From: Bacillus cereus
GTDB taxonomy: Bacteria; Bacillota; Bacilli; Bacillales; Bacillaceae_G
Assembly (NCBI RefSeq): GCF_002584535.1
Contig: NZ_NUOT01000037.1
Location: forward strand, 1-47,526
Direction of reading: 5' to 3'
DNA length: 47,526 bases
Shown: positions 36,101 to 44,939 of the stretch, piece by piece
Numbering within the stretch: the first letter of the stretch is position 1
Layout: every line of letters begins with the position of its first letter
Program-made: the position numbers and the translations under genes
Notes under the pieces: model-generated
Told to the model about the DNA's origin: nothing
Databases searched by the model: none
Seen by the model: only the letters and a program-made list of their open reading frames with translations

Positions 36101-36772
36101 ATGAAACCTACAAAAGAAGAAATTTTAAAAGCGTATCAATTTAGACATGCATGTAAAGAATTTGATGTAAATAAAAAAATCTCTGATGAGGATTTTCATT
36201 TTATTTTAGAAACTGGTCGTCTTTCTCCAAGTTCATTCGGCTTCGAGCCTTGGAGATTTGTTGTCATTCAAAACCAAGAATTGCGCAACAAACTACTCCC
36301 TGTAGCATGGGGTGCACAAAAACAATTACCAACAGCAAGTCACTTTGTCATTATATTAGCTCGTAAAAAAGAAGAGATGATTTATAACTCATCCTATATT
36401 TCTAACTTTATGAAAAACATTCAACACCTCCCTGAAGAAGTGATAACGATGAAACGTGGTTTTTATAAAGAATTTCAAGAGTCTGATTTTCAATTACTAG
36501 AAAGCGACCGTGCCATGTTTGATTGGGCTTCTAGACAAACCTATATCGCTCTCGGAAATATGATGACTGCCGCTGCCCAAATCGGCATTGATTCTTGTCC
36601 TATTGAAGGATTCAATAAAGAAAAAGTAGAAGCTGTTTTAAAGGAAGAAGGTATTCTTTCAGATGAATCATTCGGTGTTTCTGTTCTAGTTGCTTTCGGT
36701 TATCGCGCAGAAGAACAGAAACATGATAAAACTCGTCAATCAATGGATACGATTGTTGAATGGATTAAGTAA
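36101..36772 (+). CDS. NAD(P)H-dependent nitroreductase (FMN family)
   Basis: A 223-residue FMN oxidoreductase. The N-terminal FMN phosphate-binding pattern is FRHACKEFD, followed by LSPSSFGFEPWRF and the C-terminal DSCPIEGFNKEKV plus VAFGYRAEEQ. It resembles B. subtilis YfkO/HypO, which is controlled by the DUF24 regulator HypR. The likely role is reduction of quinones, nitro compounds or other electrophiles. RBS AAAGGTGG. It is a single-gene unit with its own terminator. Confidence 0.85.
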   Translation: MKPTKEEILKAYQFRHACKEFDVNKKISDEDFHFILETGRLSPSSFGFEPWRFVVIQNQELRNKLLPVAWGAQKQLPTASHFVIILARKKEEMIYNSSYISNFMKNIQHLPEEVITMKRGFYKEFQESDFQLLESDRAMFDWASRQTYIALGNMMTAAAQIGIDSCPIEGFNKEKVEAVLKEEGILSDESFGVSVLVAFGYRAEEQKHDKTRQSMDTIVEWIK

Positions 36773-36775
36773 TGT

Positions 36776-36806
36776 AAAAGAGTGTCTACAAAAGACACTC
36801 TTTTTT
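36776..36806 (+). terminator. Terminator of the nitroreductase gene
   Basis: Perfect 11-bp stem AAAAGAGTGTC / GACACTCTTTT (36776-36786 with 36794-36804) within a T run. Confidence 0.88.
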
Positions 36807-36939
36807 CCGCATGAAAAGCAAACTTGTTCACAGCTAAAAATCACTTTATCACTTATAAATAAAAAGAAATTTCTTGCATTTTCACCATGTTTACATCCAC
36901 AATAAGAAGTAGACTGCTTTAAAAAGAAAGGTGATTGCT

Positions 36940-37632
36940 GTGACAAACCGTACGGCATTATCAAACGATTTAAAAGAACTCCTTGCATCTGTTGAATATA
37001 AAGCACAGATTAATAAAGGACATTATATTTTCCAAGAAGGCGTGGAAGCGAAAGAACTCTATATTATTCACTCTGGAAAAGTACAAATTAGTAAAATTAG
37101 CGCTGATGGCCAAGAGTTAACACTTCGCATTTGTTCGAAACACGATATTATTGGAGAATTAACATTATTTACGGAGAATGCAAAATATTTATTGAATTCG
37201 AAATGCCTCGAGGATGTTGAGGTTGGCGTCATTAAACGGGATGCTTTAGAAAAGGCATTGCTTCAAAAACCTGCTCTCGCATTTGAATTTATGAAATGGA
37301 TTAGTGAACATTTACGAAGAATGCAAACAAAATTTCGTGATTTAGTGTTACATGGAAAAAAAGGAGCTCTTTACTCCACACTTATTCGCATGACAAACAG
37401 TTATGGCATATTAAAAGAGAATGGCATTCTTATCGATCTACCTTTAACAAACCAAGAGCTTGCGAATTTCTGTGCAACCTCACGTGAAAGTGTAAACCGT
37501 ATGTTAAATGATTTAAAAAAACAAGGAATTATTTCTATTCATAAGGGAAAGATTACGATTCATAATTTGCAATTTTTAAAATGTGAAATTGCTTGTGAAG
37601 ATTGTCCTGCCTCTATTTGTAGTATTGAGTAG
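36940..37632 (+). CDS. fnr: Anaerobic regulator Fnr
   Basis: A 230-residue CRP/FNR-family activator. A cyclic-nucleotide-like beta barrel comes first (about 20-120), then the dimer helix, then a winged helix with recognition sequence TNQELANFCATSRESVNRML. The C-terminus has four Cys (CEIACEDCPASIC). Bacillus Fnr proteins bind a [4Fe-4S] cluster through C-terminal rather than N-terminal Cys. The GTG at 36940 has AAAGGTGA before it. It is expected to activate the moaA and narG promoters described here. Confidence 0.93.
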   Translation: MTNRTALSNDLKELLASVEYKAQINKGHYIFQEGVEAKELYIIHSGKVQISKISADGQELTLRICSKHDIIGELTLFTENAKYLLNSKCLEDVEVGVIKRDALEKALLQKPALAFEFMKWISEHLRRMQTKFRDLVLHGKKGALYSTLIRMTNSYGILKENGILIDLPLTNQELANFCATSRESVNRMLNDLKKQGIISIHKGKITIHNLQFLKCEIACEDCPASICSIE

Positions 37633-37662
37633 CCTCTCTATTTGAGATGCTACTCTTTTTTC
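37627..37662 (+). terminator. Terminator of fnr, overlapping its stop codon
   Basis: Stem GAGTAGC / GCTACTC (37627-37633 with 37649-37655) with an inner TCTC/GAGA extension, then TTTTTT. The fnr TAG is inside the stem. Confidence 0.88.
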
Positions 37663-37699
37663 TTTCTCCTTGATTCTACAAAAAACCTACATTTTGTGA

Positions 37700-37807
37700 T
37701 GTGTAAAATATCACACCTTTCCCATAAAATGTTACGAATCTGATTTTTTGACAATCTGTTGAACTGTGATAGATATCACATCTCTATTTTGCACGCTCTC
37801 TTATAGT
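37700..37807 (+). promoter_or_regulatory. Fnr-activated promoter of narGHJI
   Basis: A perfect box TGTGA-TAGATA-TCACA lies at 37765-37780 and TATAGT at 37802-37807. Taking the latter as -12 to -7 puts +1 at 37814 and the box centre (37772.5) exactly at -41.5. A second near-perfect box, TGTGT-AAAATA-TCACA at 37700-37715, is centred 65 bp further upstream (-106.5), about six helical turns away. Confidence 0.85.
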
Positions 37808-37846
37808 GAAAGTAAGCAAAAGAGACGCAATAAAGGAGTGAACAGT

Positions 37847-40800
37847 ATGAAAAAGAAACCTTCAGCATTAATGAAACGTTTAAAATATTTTTCTCCAATA
37901 GATCGCTATAACGATAATCATACACAAGAAACATACGAAGATCGCGAATGGGAAAATGTGTATAGAAAACGATGGCAACACGATAAAGTAATCCGTTCTA
38001 CACACGGCGTTAACTGTACTGGCTCTTGTAGTTGGAATATTTACGTAAAAGATGGAATTGTGACTTGGGAAGGTCAAGAACTTAACTACCCATCCACTGG
38101 TCCTGATATGCCAGACTTCGAACCAAGGGGATGTCCGCGTGGAGCAAGTTTTTCTTGGTACATCTATAGTCCGCTTCGCGTGAAATATCCATATGTACGC
38201 GGTGTTCTTTGGAATATGTGGCAAGAGGAGCTACAAAATCATAAATCACCATTAGACGCTTGGAAAAGTATCGTAGAAAACCCTGAAAAAGCACGTACTT
38301 ACAAGCAGGCACGTGGTAAAGGTGGATTCATCCGTGCAAATTGGGATGAAGTATTACAACTTGTTGCCGCTTCTTTACTTTATACAGTAATCAAGTACGG
38401 TCCAGACCGAAACGTTGGTTTCTCACCAATTCCAGCCATGTCAATGCTGAGCCATGCTGCTGGTAGTCGCTTTATGCAGCTTATGGGTGGACCGATGCTT
38501 AGCTTCTACGATTGGTACGCTGATTTGCCACCAGCTTCCCCGCAAATTTGGGGTGATCAAACCGACGTACCAGAAAGTAGTGATTGGTATAACTCAGGTT
38601 ACATTATGACTTGGGGTTCAAACGTACCAATGACAAGAACACCAGATGCCCACTTCTTAGCAGAGGTGCGCTATAAAGGAACGAAAGTTGTTTCCGTAAG
38701 CCCTGACTTTGCGGAATCCACAAAATTTGCTGATGACTGGATTAGCGTAAAACAAGGTACAGACGGTGCACTTGCGATGGCAATGGGGCACGTCATCCTA
38801 CAAGAGTTTTACGTAGATAAACAAGTGGAATACTTCACAAATTACGCAAAACAATATACTGATTTCCCATTCTTTGTCACACTCAAACAACAAGGAGACC
38901 AATTCGTTGCAGATCGTTTCTTAAATGCGAATGATATCGGCCGTGAAACAAAACTTGGCGAATGGAAACCTGTTCTTTGGAACGATAACACGAAAGATTT
39001 CGCAACACCTCATGGCACAATGGGTTCACGTTGGGATAATGAAAAGAAATGGAACTTGCGTTTAGAAGATGAACAAACAGGCGAAAAAATTGATCCACGT
39101 CTTTCCTTACTTGGTATGGAAGATGCAGTGAGAACTGTGCAGATCCCATACTTCTCTGATGATGGAAACAAAGTATTAGAACGAACAATTCCAGTGAAAA
39201 AAATCACTACAGAAGAAGGCGACGTTTTCGTTACAACCGTGTACGACTTAACGTTAGCAAACTACGGTGTTAATCGCGGACTTGGCGGGCAGGAACCGAA
39301 AGATTTCAATGATGATGTTCCATTTACACCAGCATGGCAAGAAAAAATGACTGGAGTAAAGCGAGAACTTATTATTCAAATCTCTCGCGAGTTTGCTCAA
39401 AATGCCATTGATACAAACGGTCGCTCGATGATTATTGTCGGCGCTGGTATTAACCATTGGTTTAACTCTGATACGATTTACCGTGCGGTTCTAAATCTTG
39501 TTCTTCTCGTTGGTGCACAAGGTGTAAACGGCGGTGGTTGGGCGCATTATGTTGGGCAAGAAAAGCTACGACCAGCAGAAGGTTGGCAAACCATCGCAAT
39601 GGCAAAAGACTGGCAAGGTCCGCCGAAACTACAAAACGGTACATCCTTCTTCTATTTCGTAACAGATCAATGGCGTTATGAAGATACACCAGTCGGACAT
39701 TTAGCATCGCCAGTTGTCGGTAACTCACGCTATCAACATCACGGTGATTACAATGTGTTAGCTGCTCGCCTTGGCTGGCTACCTTCGTATCCAACGTTCG
39801 AGAAAAACGGAATTGAAATTTATAAAGAAGCTGTCGCTAGTGGCGCAACAACACAGGAAGAAATCGGGAAATACGTTGCGCAGAAGCTAAAAGATAAAGA
39901 ATTGAAATTTGCCATTGAAGACCCTGATAACAAAAATAACTTCCCGCGCAACTTATTCGTATGGCGCGCAAACTTAATTTCAAGTTCCGGTAAAGGACAC
40001 GAATATTTCTTAAAACATTTATTAGGTACAACAAACGGATTAATGAATGACGATAGCGATTCATTACAACCAGAAGAAATAAAATGGCATGAGGAAGCAC
40101 CTGAAGGAAAGCTTGATCTACTAATCAACTTAGATTTCCGTATGGCTGGAACAGCACTTTATTCTGATATCGTTTTACCTGCTTCAACTTGGTATGAAAA
40201 ACACGATTTAAGCAGTACAGATATGCATCCGTTCGTGCATCCATTTAATCCAGCAATCGGTTCTCCGTGGGAAGCTCGCTCTGACTGGGATATTTTCTGT
40301 TCCCTTTCGAAAGCAGTCTCTAATTTAGCAACAGAACTTGACCTTGAACCAATGAAAGAAGTTGTTGCAACACCACTTCTTCATGATACACCGCAAGAAT
40401 TAGCACAACCACTTGGCAAGATTAATGACTGGAGCAAAGGTGAGTGTGAACCAATACCAGGAAAGACAATGCCGCAAATTCATGTTGTAGAACGAGATTA
40501 TAAAACGATTTATGACAAGATGACAGCGCTTGGACCAAACGCTGGAAAACAGCCTATTGGTACGAAAGGAATTTCCTGGTCAGCAGAAAAAGAATATGAA
40601 CAATTAAAGAGTAGATTAGGTGTTGTTCGTACTGATTCTATCGCAAAAGGATGCCCTGACATAACAGAGGCAATCAATGCTGCCGAAGCAGTGTTAACCC
40701 TTTCTTCTACAACAAATGGTCATATGGCCGTAAAAGCTTGGGAAGCTCTTGAAAAACAAACAGATTTACAGCTTCGTGATTTAGCTGAAGAACGCGAAGA

Positions 40801-41530
40801 AGAATGCTTCACATTCGAACAAATTACAGCGCAGCCAAAAACGGTAATTACATCCCCTGCTTTTACTGGTTCCGAAAAAGGAGGACGTCGTTACTCACCA
40901 TTTACAACGAATGTCGAGCGTCTTATCCCTTGGAGAACGATAACAGGGCGACAATCTTTCTACTTAGATCACGATATGATGAAAGAATTTGGTGAAACGA
41001 TGGCAACATTTAAACCAATCTTGCAACATAAACCGTTCCGTAAATCACGCCCTGAAGTAGAAGGGAAAGAAATTACACTGAACTATTTAACACCACATAA
41101 TAAATGGTCAATTCATAGTATGTACTTCGATTCATTACCGATGTTAACGCTATTTAGAGGTGGTCCAACTGTTTGGATGAACAAAGACGACGCTGCCGAA
41201 GCTGGCGTTAATGATAATGACTGGATCGAATGCTTCAACCGTAACGGTGTTGTTGTGGCACGTGCCGTCGTAACGCACCGTATACCAAGAGGAATGGCCT
41301 TTATGCACCACGCACAAGATCGTCATATTAACGTGCCTGGTACGAAATTAACAAGCAACCGCGGAGGAACGCATAATAGTCCAACCCGCATTCATGTCAA
41401 ACCAACACATATGATTGGTGGATACGGCCAATTAAGCTATGGATTTAACTACTATGGTCCAACCGGTAACCAGCGTGACTTAAACGTCGTAATCCGCAAA
41501 CTGAAGGAGGTAGATTGGCTTGAAGATTAA
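37847..41530 (+). CDS. narG: Respiratory nitrate reductase alpha subunit NarG
   Basis: A 1227-residue molybdoenzyme subunit, the usual length. The N-terminal FS0 [4Fe-4S] ligands are His and Cys in THGVNCTGSCSW and the Cys in RGCPRGASFSW. Bis-MGD-binding regions and the C-terminal cofactor domain (about 1080-1220: THRIPRGMAFMHHAQDRH) are present. It reduces nitrate to nitrite on the cytoplasmic side of the membrane. AAAGGAG precedes the ATG at 37847; a 27-codon upstream extension would run through the promoter. It overlaps narH by 11 bases. Confidence 0.96.
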   Translation: MKKKPSALMKRLKYFSPIDRYNDNHTQETYEDREWENVYRKRWQHDKVIRSTHGVNCTGSCSWNIYVKDGIVTWEGQELNYPSTGPDMPDFEPRGCPRGASFSWYIYSPLRVKYPYVRGVLWNMWQEELQNHKSPLDAWKSIVENPEKARTYKQARGKGGFIRANWDEVLQLVAASLLYTVIKYGPDRNVGFSPIPAMSMLSHAAGSRFMQLMGGPMLSFYDWYADLPPASPQIWGDQTDVPESSDWYNSGYIMTWGSNVPMTRTPDAHFLAEVRYKGTKVVSVSPDFAESTKFADDWISVKQGTDGALAMAMGHVILQEFYVDKQVEYFTNYAKQYTDFPFFVTLKQQGDQFVADRFLNANDIGRETKLGEWKPVLWNDNTKDFATPHGTMGSRWDNEKKWNLRLEDEQTGEKIDPRLSLLGMEDAVRTVQIPYFSDDGNKVLERTIPVKKITTEEGDVFVTTVYDLTLANYGVNRGLGGQEPKDFNDDVPFTPAWQEKMTGVKRELIIQISREFAQNAIDTNGRSMIIVGAGINHWFNSDTIYRAVLNLVLLVGAQGVNGGGWAHYVGQEKLRPAEGWQTIAMAKDWQGPPKLQNGTSFFYFVTDQWRYEDTPVGHLASPVVGNSRYQHHGDYNVLAARLGWLPSYPTFEKNGIEIYKEAVASGATTQEEIGKYVAQKLKDKELKFAIEDPDNKNNFPRNLFVWRANLISSSGKGHEYFLKHLLGTTNGLMNDDSDSLQPEEIKWHEEAPEGKLDLLINLDFRMAGTALYSDIVLPASTWYEKHDLSSTDMHPFVHPFNPAIGSPWEARSDWDIFCSLSKAVSNLATELDLEPMKEVVATPLLHDTPQELAQPLGKINDWSKGECEPIPGKTMPQIHVVERDYKTIYDKMTALGPNAGKQPIGTKGISWSAEKEYEQLKSRLGVVRTDSIAKGCPDITEAINAAEAVLTLSSTTNGHMAVKAWEALEKQTDLQLRDLAEEREEECFTFEQITAQPKTVITSPAFTGSEKGGRRYSPFTTNVERLIPWRTITGRQSFYLDHDMMKEFGETMATFKPILQHKPFRKSRPEVEGKEITLNYLTPHNKWSIHSMYFDSLPMLTLFRGGPTVWMNKDDAAEAGVNDNDWIECFNRNGVVVARAVVTHRIPRGMAFMHHAQDRHINVPGTKLTSNRGGTHNSPTRIHVKPTHMIGGYGQLSYGFNYYGPTGNQRDLNVVIRKLKEVDWLED

Positions 41531-42995
41531 AGCGCAAGTCGGAATGGTAATGAACCTAGATAAATGCATCGGCTGCCATACTTGTAGCGTAACATGCAAA
41601 AACACCTGGACGAATCGTCCAGGTGCTGAATATATGTACTTCAACAACGTGGAAACAAAACCAGGTATCGGTTATCCAAAACAATGGGAAGATCAAGAAA
41701 AATATAAAGGCGGCTGGGAATTAAAAAACGGTGAAATCCAGCTAAAGTCTGGTTCAAAAATGAAACGTCTTATGAACATTTTTCATAATCCAGATCAGCC
41801 TACAATCGATGATTACTTTGAGCCTTGGAACTATGATTATGAAACATTAACAAACAGCCCGCAGCGAAAACATCAACCAGTAGCTCGTCCGAAGTCAGCA
41901 ATTACAGGCGAATTTATCGACAAAATTGAATGGGGACCAAACTGGGAAGATGATTTAGCAGGTGGACATATAACAGGATTACAAGATCCGAACGTCAAGA
42001 AAATGGAAGAAGATATTAAAACAGATTTTGAGAACGTCTTTATGATGTACTTACCTCGCATTTGCGAACACTGTATGAATCCATCTTGTGTTTCTTCTTG
42101 TCCATCTGGCGCAATGTATAAACGTGAAGAAGATGGGATTGTCCTTGTCGACCAAAATGCATGCCGTGCTTGGCGATTCTGTGTATCTTCTTGTCCATAT
42201 AAAAAAGTGTATTTCAATTGGCAAACAAATAAAGCAGAGAAATGTACAATGTGCTTCCCGCGTATTGAAGCTGGTATGCCAACAATTTGTTCTGAAACAT
42301 GTGTAGGACGTATTCGTTATATCGGAGTTATGTTATATGACGCTGACAAAGTAAAAGAAGCTGCTTCTGTTGAAGACGAAAAAGATTTATATGAATCTCA
42401 GCTTACTGTTTTCCTAGATCCAAACGATCCAGAAGTAGCAGCTGAAGCGAAAAAACAAGGTATTCCTGAAGAATGGATTAAAGCGGCTCAAGAGTCACCT
42501 ATTTATAAAATGATCATTGATTGGAAAATCGCCCTTCCTCTTCATCCAGAATATCGTACAATGCCCATGGTTTGGTATATCCCACCGCTCAGTCCAATTA
42601 TGAATATGGTGGAAGGCAAAGGAAGCAACTGGAAAGCAGAAGAAATTTTCCCTGCTATTGATAACATGCGTATTCCAATTCAATATTTGGCCAACTTACT
42701 GACAGCAGGCGATGAATCACATATTCGTCTTACATTGAAAAAAATGGCTGTTATGCGAACGCATATGAGAGCACTGCAAATTAATAAAGAACCAGATGAA
42801 GCTGTATTAGCAAACTTAGGCTTAACGAAAGAAGATGTGGAAGATATGTATCGCCTTCTTGCTATCGCAAAATACAAAGATCGCTTCGTTATCCCTACAT
42901 CTCACCGCGAACAAGTTGCAGATTTATATAGTGAGCAAGGAAGCTGCGGTCTTTCCTTCGCAGGTGGTCCAGGTTCTTGTATGACGATCTCTTAA
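41520..42995 (+). CDS. narH: Respiratory nitrate reductase beta subunit NarH
   Basis: A 491-residue iron-sulfur subunit with four ferredoxin-like Cys groups: CIGCHTCSVTC, CEHCMNPSCVSSC, CRAWRFCVSSC (Trp replaces one Cys, as expected for the [3Fe-4S] cluster) and CTMCFPRIEAGMPTICSETC. It carries electrons from NarI to NarG. The TTG start lies inside the end of narG, about ten bases after AAGGAGG. Confidence 0.96.
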   Translation: MKIKAQVGMVMNLDKCIGCHTCSVTCKNTWTNRPGAEYMYFNNVETKPGIGYPKQWEDQEKYKGGWELKNGEIQLKSGSKMKRLMNIFHNPDQPTIDDYFEPWNYDYETLTNSPQRKHQPVARPKSAITGEFIDKIEWGPNWEDDLAGGHITGLQDPNVKKMEEDIKTDFENVFMMYLPRICEHCMNPSCVSSCPSGAMYKREEDGIVLVDQNACRAWRFCVSSCPYKKVYFNWQTNKAEKCTMCFPRIEAGMPTICSETCVGRIRYIGVMLYDADKVKEAASVEDEKDLYESQLTVFLDPNDPEVAAEAKKQGIPEEWIKAAQESPIYKMIIDWKIALPLHPEYRTMPMVWYIPPLSPIMNMVEGKGSNWKAEEIFPAIDNMRIPIQYLANLLTAGDESHIRLTLKKMAVMRTHMRALQINKEPDEAVLANLGLTKEDVEDMYRLLAIAKYKDRFVIPTSHREQVADLYSEQGSCGLSFAGGPGSCMTIS

Positions 42996-43014
42996 ATAAA
43001 GGAGGCAGGCAAAT

Positions 43015-43545
43015 ATGAAACAAAGTTTACAAACCGCTTTTTCTTGTTCTTCCTTTCTTCTCTCCTATCCTGAACTAGGTTGGAGAGAAGCTTTACTAGA
43101 ATTACAGGAAGCGATTCAAACGATTGAACACGAAGAAATCCGCGCATCACTTACAACATTTATAAAACAAGCACTAGAAAAAACAAACGATCAACTTATT
43201 GATTCTTACGTATATACATTCGACTTCGGAAAGAAAACAAATATGTACCTTACTTACATGAACACAGGTGAACAAAGAGAACGAGGAATTGAATTATTAG
43301 AGTTAAAACAGCACTATCAAAAGGCTGGCTTTGCAGCAACAGACAAAGAACTACCTGATTATTTACCACTTCTACTTGAGTTTCTTGCAAACGCGAATGA
43401 AGAAGATAGCGAACCGATTATGAGTAAATACACGAAAAATATACAAGCATTGCACAAGCAGCTACAAGAAGCAAATTGTATGTACGAACCAATTATCGCT
43501 GCCATTCTCCTCGCTATCGATGCCTGGGGAGTACAAGCGAATTAG
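43015..43545 (+). CDS. narJ: Nitrate reductase assembly chaperone NarJ
   Basis: A 176-residue helical chaperone of the TorD/NarJ family. It is recognised by its N-terminus (LLSYPELGWREALLEL), the central SYVYTFDFGKKTNMYLTYMN and its position in the operon. It binds apo-NarG and assists cofactor insertion. RBS AAAGGAGG, 19 bases after narH. Confidence 0.92.
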   Translation: MKQSLQTAFSCSSFLLSYPELGWREALLELQEAIQTIEHEEIRASLTTFIKQALEKTNDQLIDSYVYTFDFGKKTNMYLTYMNTGEQRERGIELLELKQHYQKAGFAATDKELPDYLPLLLEFLANANEEDSEPIMSKYTKNIQALHKQLQEANCMYEPIIAAILLAIDAWGVQAN

Positions 43546-43562
43546 AAAGGAGTGTCGTCAAA

Positions 43563-44261
43563 ATGATGAATCAATTTTTATGGGTACTGTTTCCCTATAT
43601 CATTTTCGCAATCTTTATCGGCGGACACATTTTCAGATACAACTATGATCAATTTGGCTGGACATCAAAATCTAGCGAACTATTAGAAAAGAAAATGCTC
43701 CGAATCGGAAGCTTGCTCTTCCACTTTGGCATTATGTTCGTAATCGGTGGACATATCATGGGAATATTAATTCCAGAATCCGTATACAGCTCTTTCAGTA
43801 TTTCAGAGCATACGTATCATATGGTCGCTATCGGCTTCGGTCTTCCTGCTGGAATCGCTTCTATCGTCGGATTAGTCATTTTAATGTACCGCCGCTTTAC
43901 AGTAAAACGCATTATCGTAACAAGTACAAAAGGAGACTACGTGGCCCTTGTCCTCTTATTCATCGTAATGTTAGCAGGACTATCCTCTACATTTTTCAAT
44001 ATTGATGCAAAAGGATTTGATTATCGAACAACAATCGGCCCATGGTTCCGCAGCCTCTTTGTTTTCCAGCCGAAAGCAGAATATATGGCAGAAGTACCTA
44101 TTTGGTTTAAAATCCATATCATTGCAGCGATGGGGCTCTTTGCAACATGGCCATTTACAAGACTTGTACATGTCTTCAGCGTTCCTATGAAATATTTACA
44201 ACGCAGTTATGTGATTTATCGTAAAAGACAGCCTATTGAATCTGAAAAAGCAAAAATTTAA
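43563..44261 (+). CDS. narI: Respiratory nitrate reductase gamma subunit NarI
   Basis: A 232-residue cytochrome b subunit with five predicted membrane helices. The haem-ligating His residues are in IGGHIFRY, LFHFGIMFVIGGHIMG, and the C-terminal KIHIIAAMGLF and RLVHVFS. It oxidises menaquinol. Two adjacent ATGs follow GAAAGGAG; I took the first. The upstream 29-codon extension lies inside narJ in another frame and is not used. It is the last gene of the operon. Confidence 0.94.
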   Translation: MMNQFLWVLFPYIIFAIFIGGHIFRYNYDQFGWTSKSSELLEKKMLRIGSLLFHFGIMFVIGGHIMGILIPESVYSSFSISEHTYHMVAIGFGLPAGIASIVGLVILMYRRFTVKRIIVTSTKGDYVALVLLFIVMLAGLSSTFFNIDAKGFDYRTTIGPWFRSLFVFQPKAEYMAEVPIWFKIHIIAAMGLFATWPFTRLVHVFSVPMKYLQRSYVIYRKRQPIESEKAKI

Positions 44262-44268
44262 TAAAAAT

Positions 44269-44307
44269 AGCACCTATCTCATAATAGGAGGATAGGTGCT
44301 GTTTTTT
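44269..44307 (+). terminator. Terminator of narGHJI
   Basis: Perfect 10-bp stem AGCACCTATC / GATAGGTGCT (44269-44278 with 44291-44300), followed by GTTTTTT. Confidence 0.9.
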
Positions 44308-44336
44308 ACATTCATATTCTATGTTTGTTGTTTTTA

Positions 44337-44498
44337 CTATCTTACAACACTTGAATCCCAAGCATCATTGTTACCGGATTTATACCACACTCCACCGATT
44401 TGTTGCCAACCTGTTTGCAACAGAAAAGACTCCACTCGTTGTCTAACATTAGAACAAATTTGCGCAATATATAAGAATCATTGCGAGTGTCCTCTCAT
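44337..44498 (-). pseudogene. Small hypothetical gene broken by an early TGA
   Basis: An ATG at 44498 has AAGGA seven bases upstream, but a TGA (44478-44480) follows after six codons. The same frame then stays open for 46 codons to a TAG at 44337-44339. The downstream part is protein-like, with three Trp (QTGWQQIGGVWYKSGNNDAW). TGG to TGA is a single change and would restore a 53-residue protein. I do not recognise the family. It is most likely a recent nonsense mutation, or a frame used with a different start. Confidence 0.5.
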
Positions 44499-44575
44499 GT
44501 TATTATCCTTGCTCTTCTCCCTGTTTCCCTTGTAAACGGAGCAGACGAAAACGGATGATATGTTATAAGTATGTG

Positions 44576-44606
44576 AAAAACCCCCCGCTTTTGGCAGGAG
44601 GGTTTT
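44576..44606 (-). terminator. Terminator of the GerP-like pair
   Basis: On the minus strand AAAACCCTCC ... GGGGGGTTTTTC, directly after the stop at 44607. Confidence 0.8.
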
Positions 44607-44921
44607 CTATAGACCAGGCGCCGAATCAAAATTATCCGTATTGGGTGCAGCCTGTAAGATGCCAGTTGCGCTTATACCGGAATCTGTATTTCCACTTGCT
44701 CCTGCAGGTGCTCCTTTCGTATACGTTGTAGTTATTGTATCTCCTGGCTGTAAACAAACCTTTGTTGTTGTTCCAATTACTGTCACAACATCAATATAAG
44801 TTGGCCCAGATGCTCCACTATACGTCTTTGATGCACTAAATGAAGTATCCCTTAAATTATCTCCCGTAAATAGATTTCCATAGTTATTAACAATAATAAA
44901 TTCTTTAATATTTGCCGGCAT
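44607..44921 (-). CDS. GerPA/GerPF-like or spore-coat-associated small protein
   Basis: A 104-residue protein, rich in Thr, Ser, Gly and Asn and lacking a signal peptide. Its N-terminal half follows the pattern of GerPA/GerPF proteins: a short strand (EFIIVNNYGN), a GD pair (FTGDNL) and K-x-Y-S-G-A-S-G (KTYSGASG). The C-terminal half is low-complexity (TTTYTKGAPAGASGNTDSG). GerP proteins make the spore coat permeable to germinants. The assignment is by motif pattern only; another coat or exosporium protein is possible. RBS AAAGG. It follows its neighbour after 18 bases. Confidence 0.5.
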   Translation of the reverse strand: MPANIKEFIIVNNYGNLFTGDNLRDTSFSASKTYSGASGPTYIDVVTVIGTTTKVCLQPGDTITTTYTKGAPAGASGNTDSGISATGILQAAPNTDNFDSAPGL

Positions 44922-44939
44922 TACCAGTCAACCTTTCTT

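Noticed and set aside
41520-41530. narG-narH overlap as a frameshift or fusion
   Set aside because: Both proteins are full length and narH has its own RBS; an 11-base overlap is ordinary in operons.
43476-43562. 29-codon upstream extension of NarI
   Set aside because: It is the narJ sequence read in another frame; the normal NarI start follows a proper RBS.
44478-44480. TGA read as selenocysteine in the small ORF
   Set aside because: No selenocysteine insertion structure is seen and Bacillus cereus-group species are not known to use it; a TGG to TGA change is simpler.
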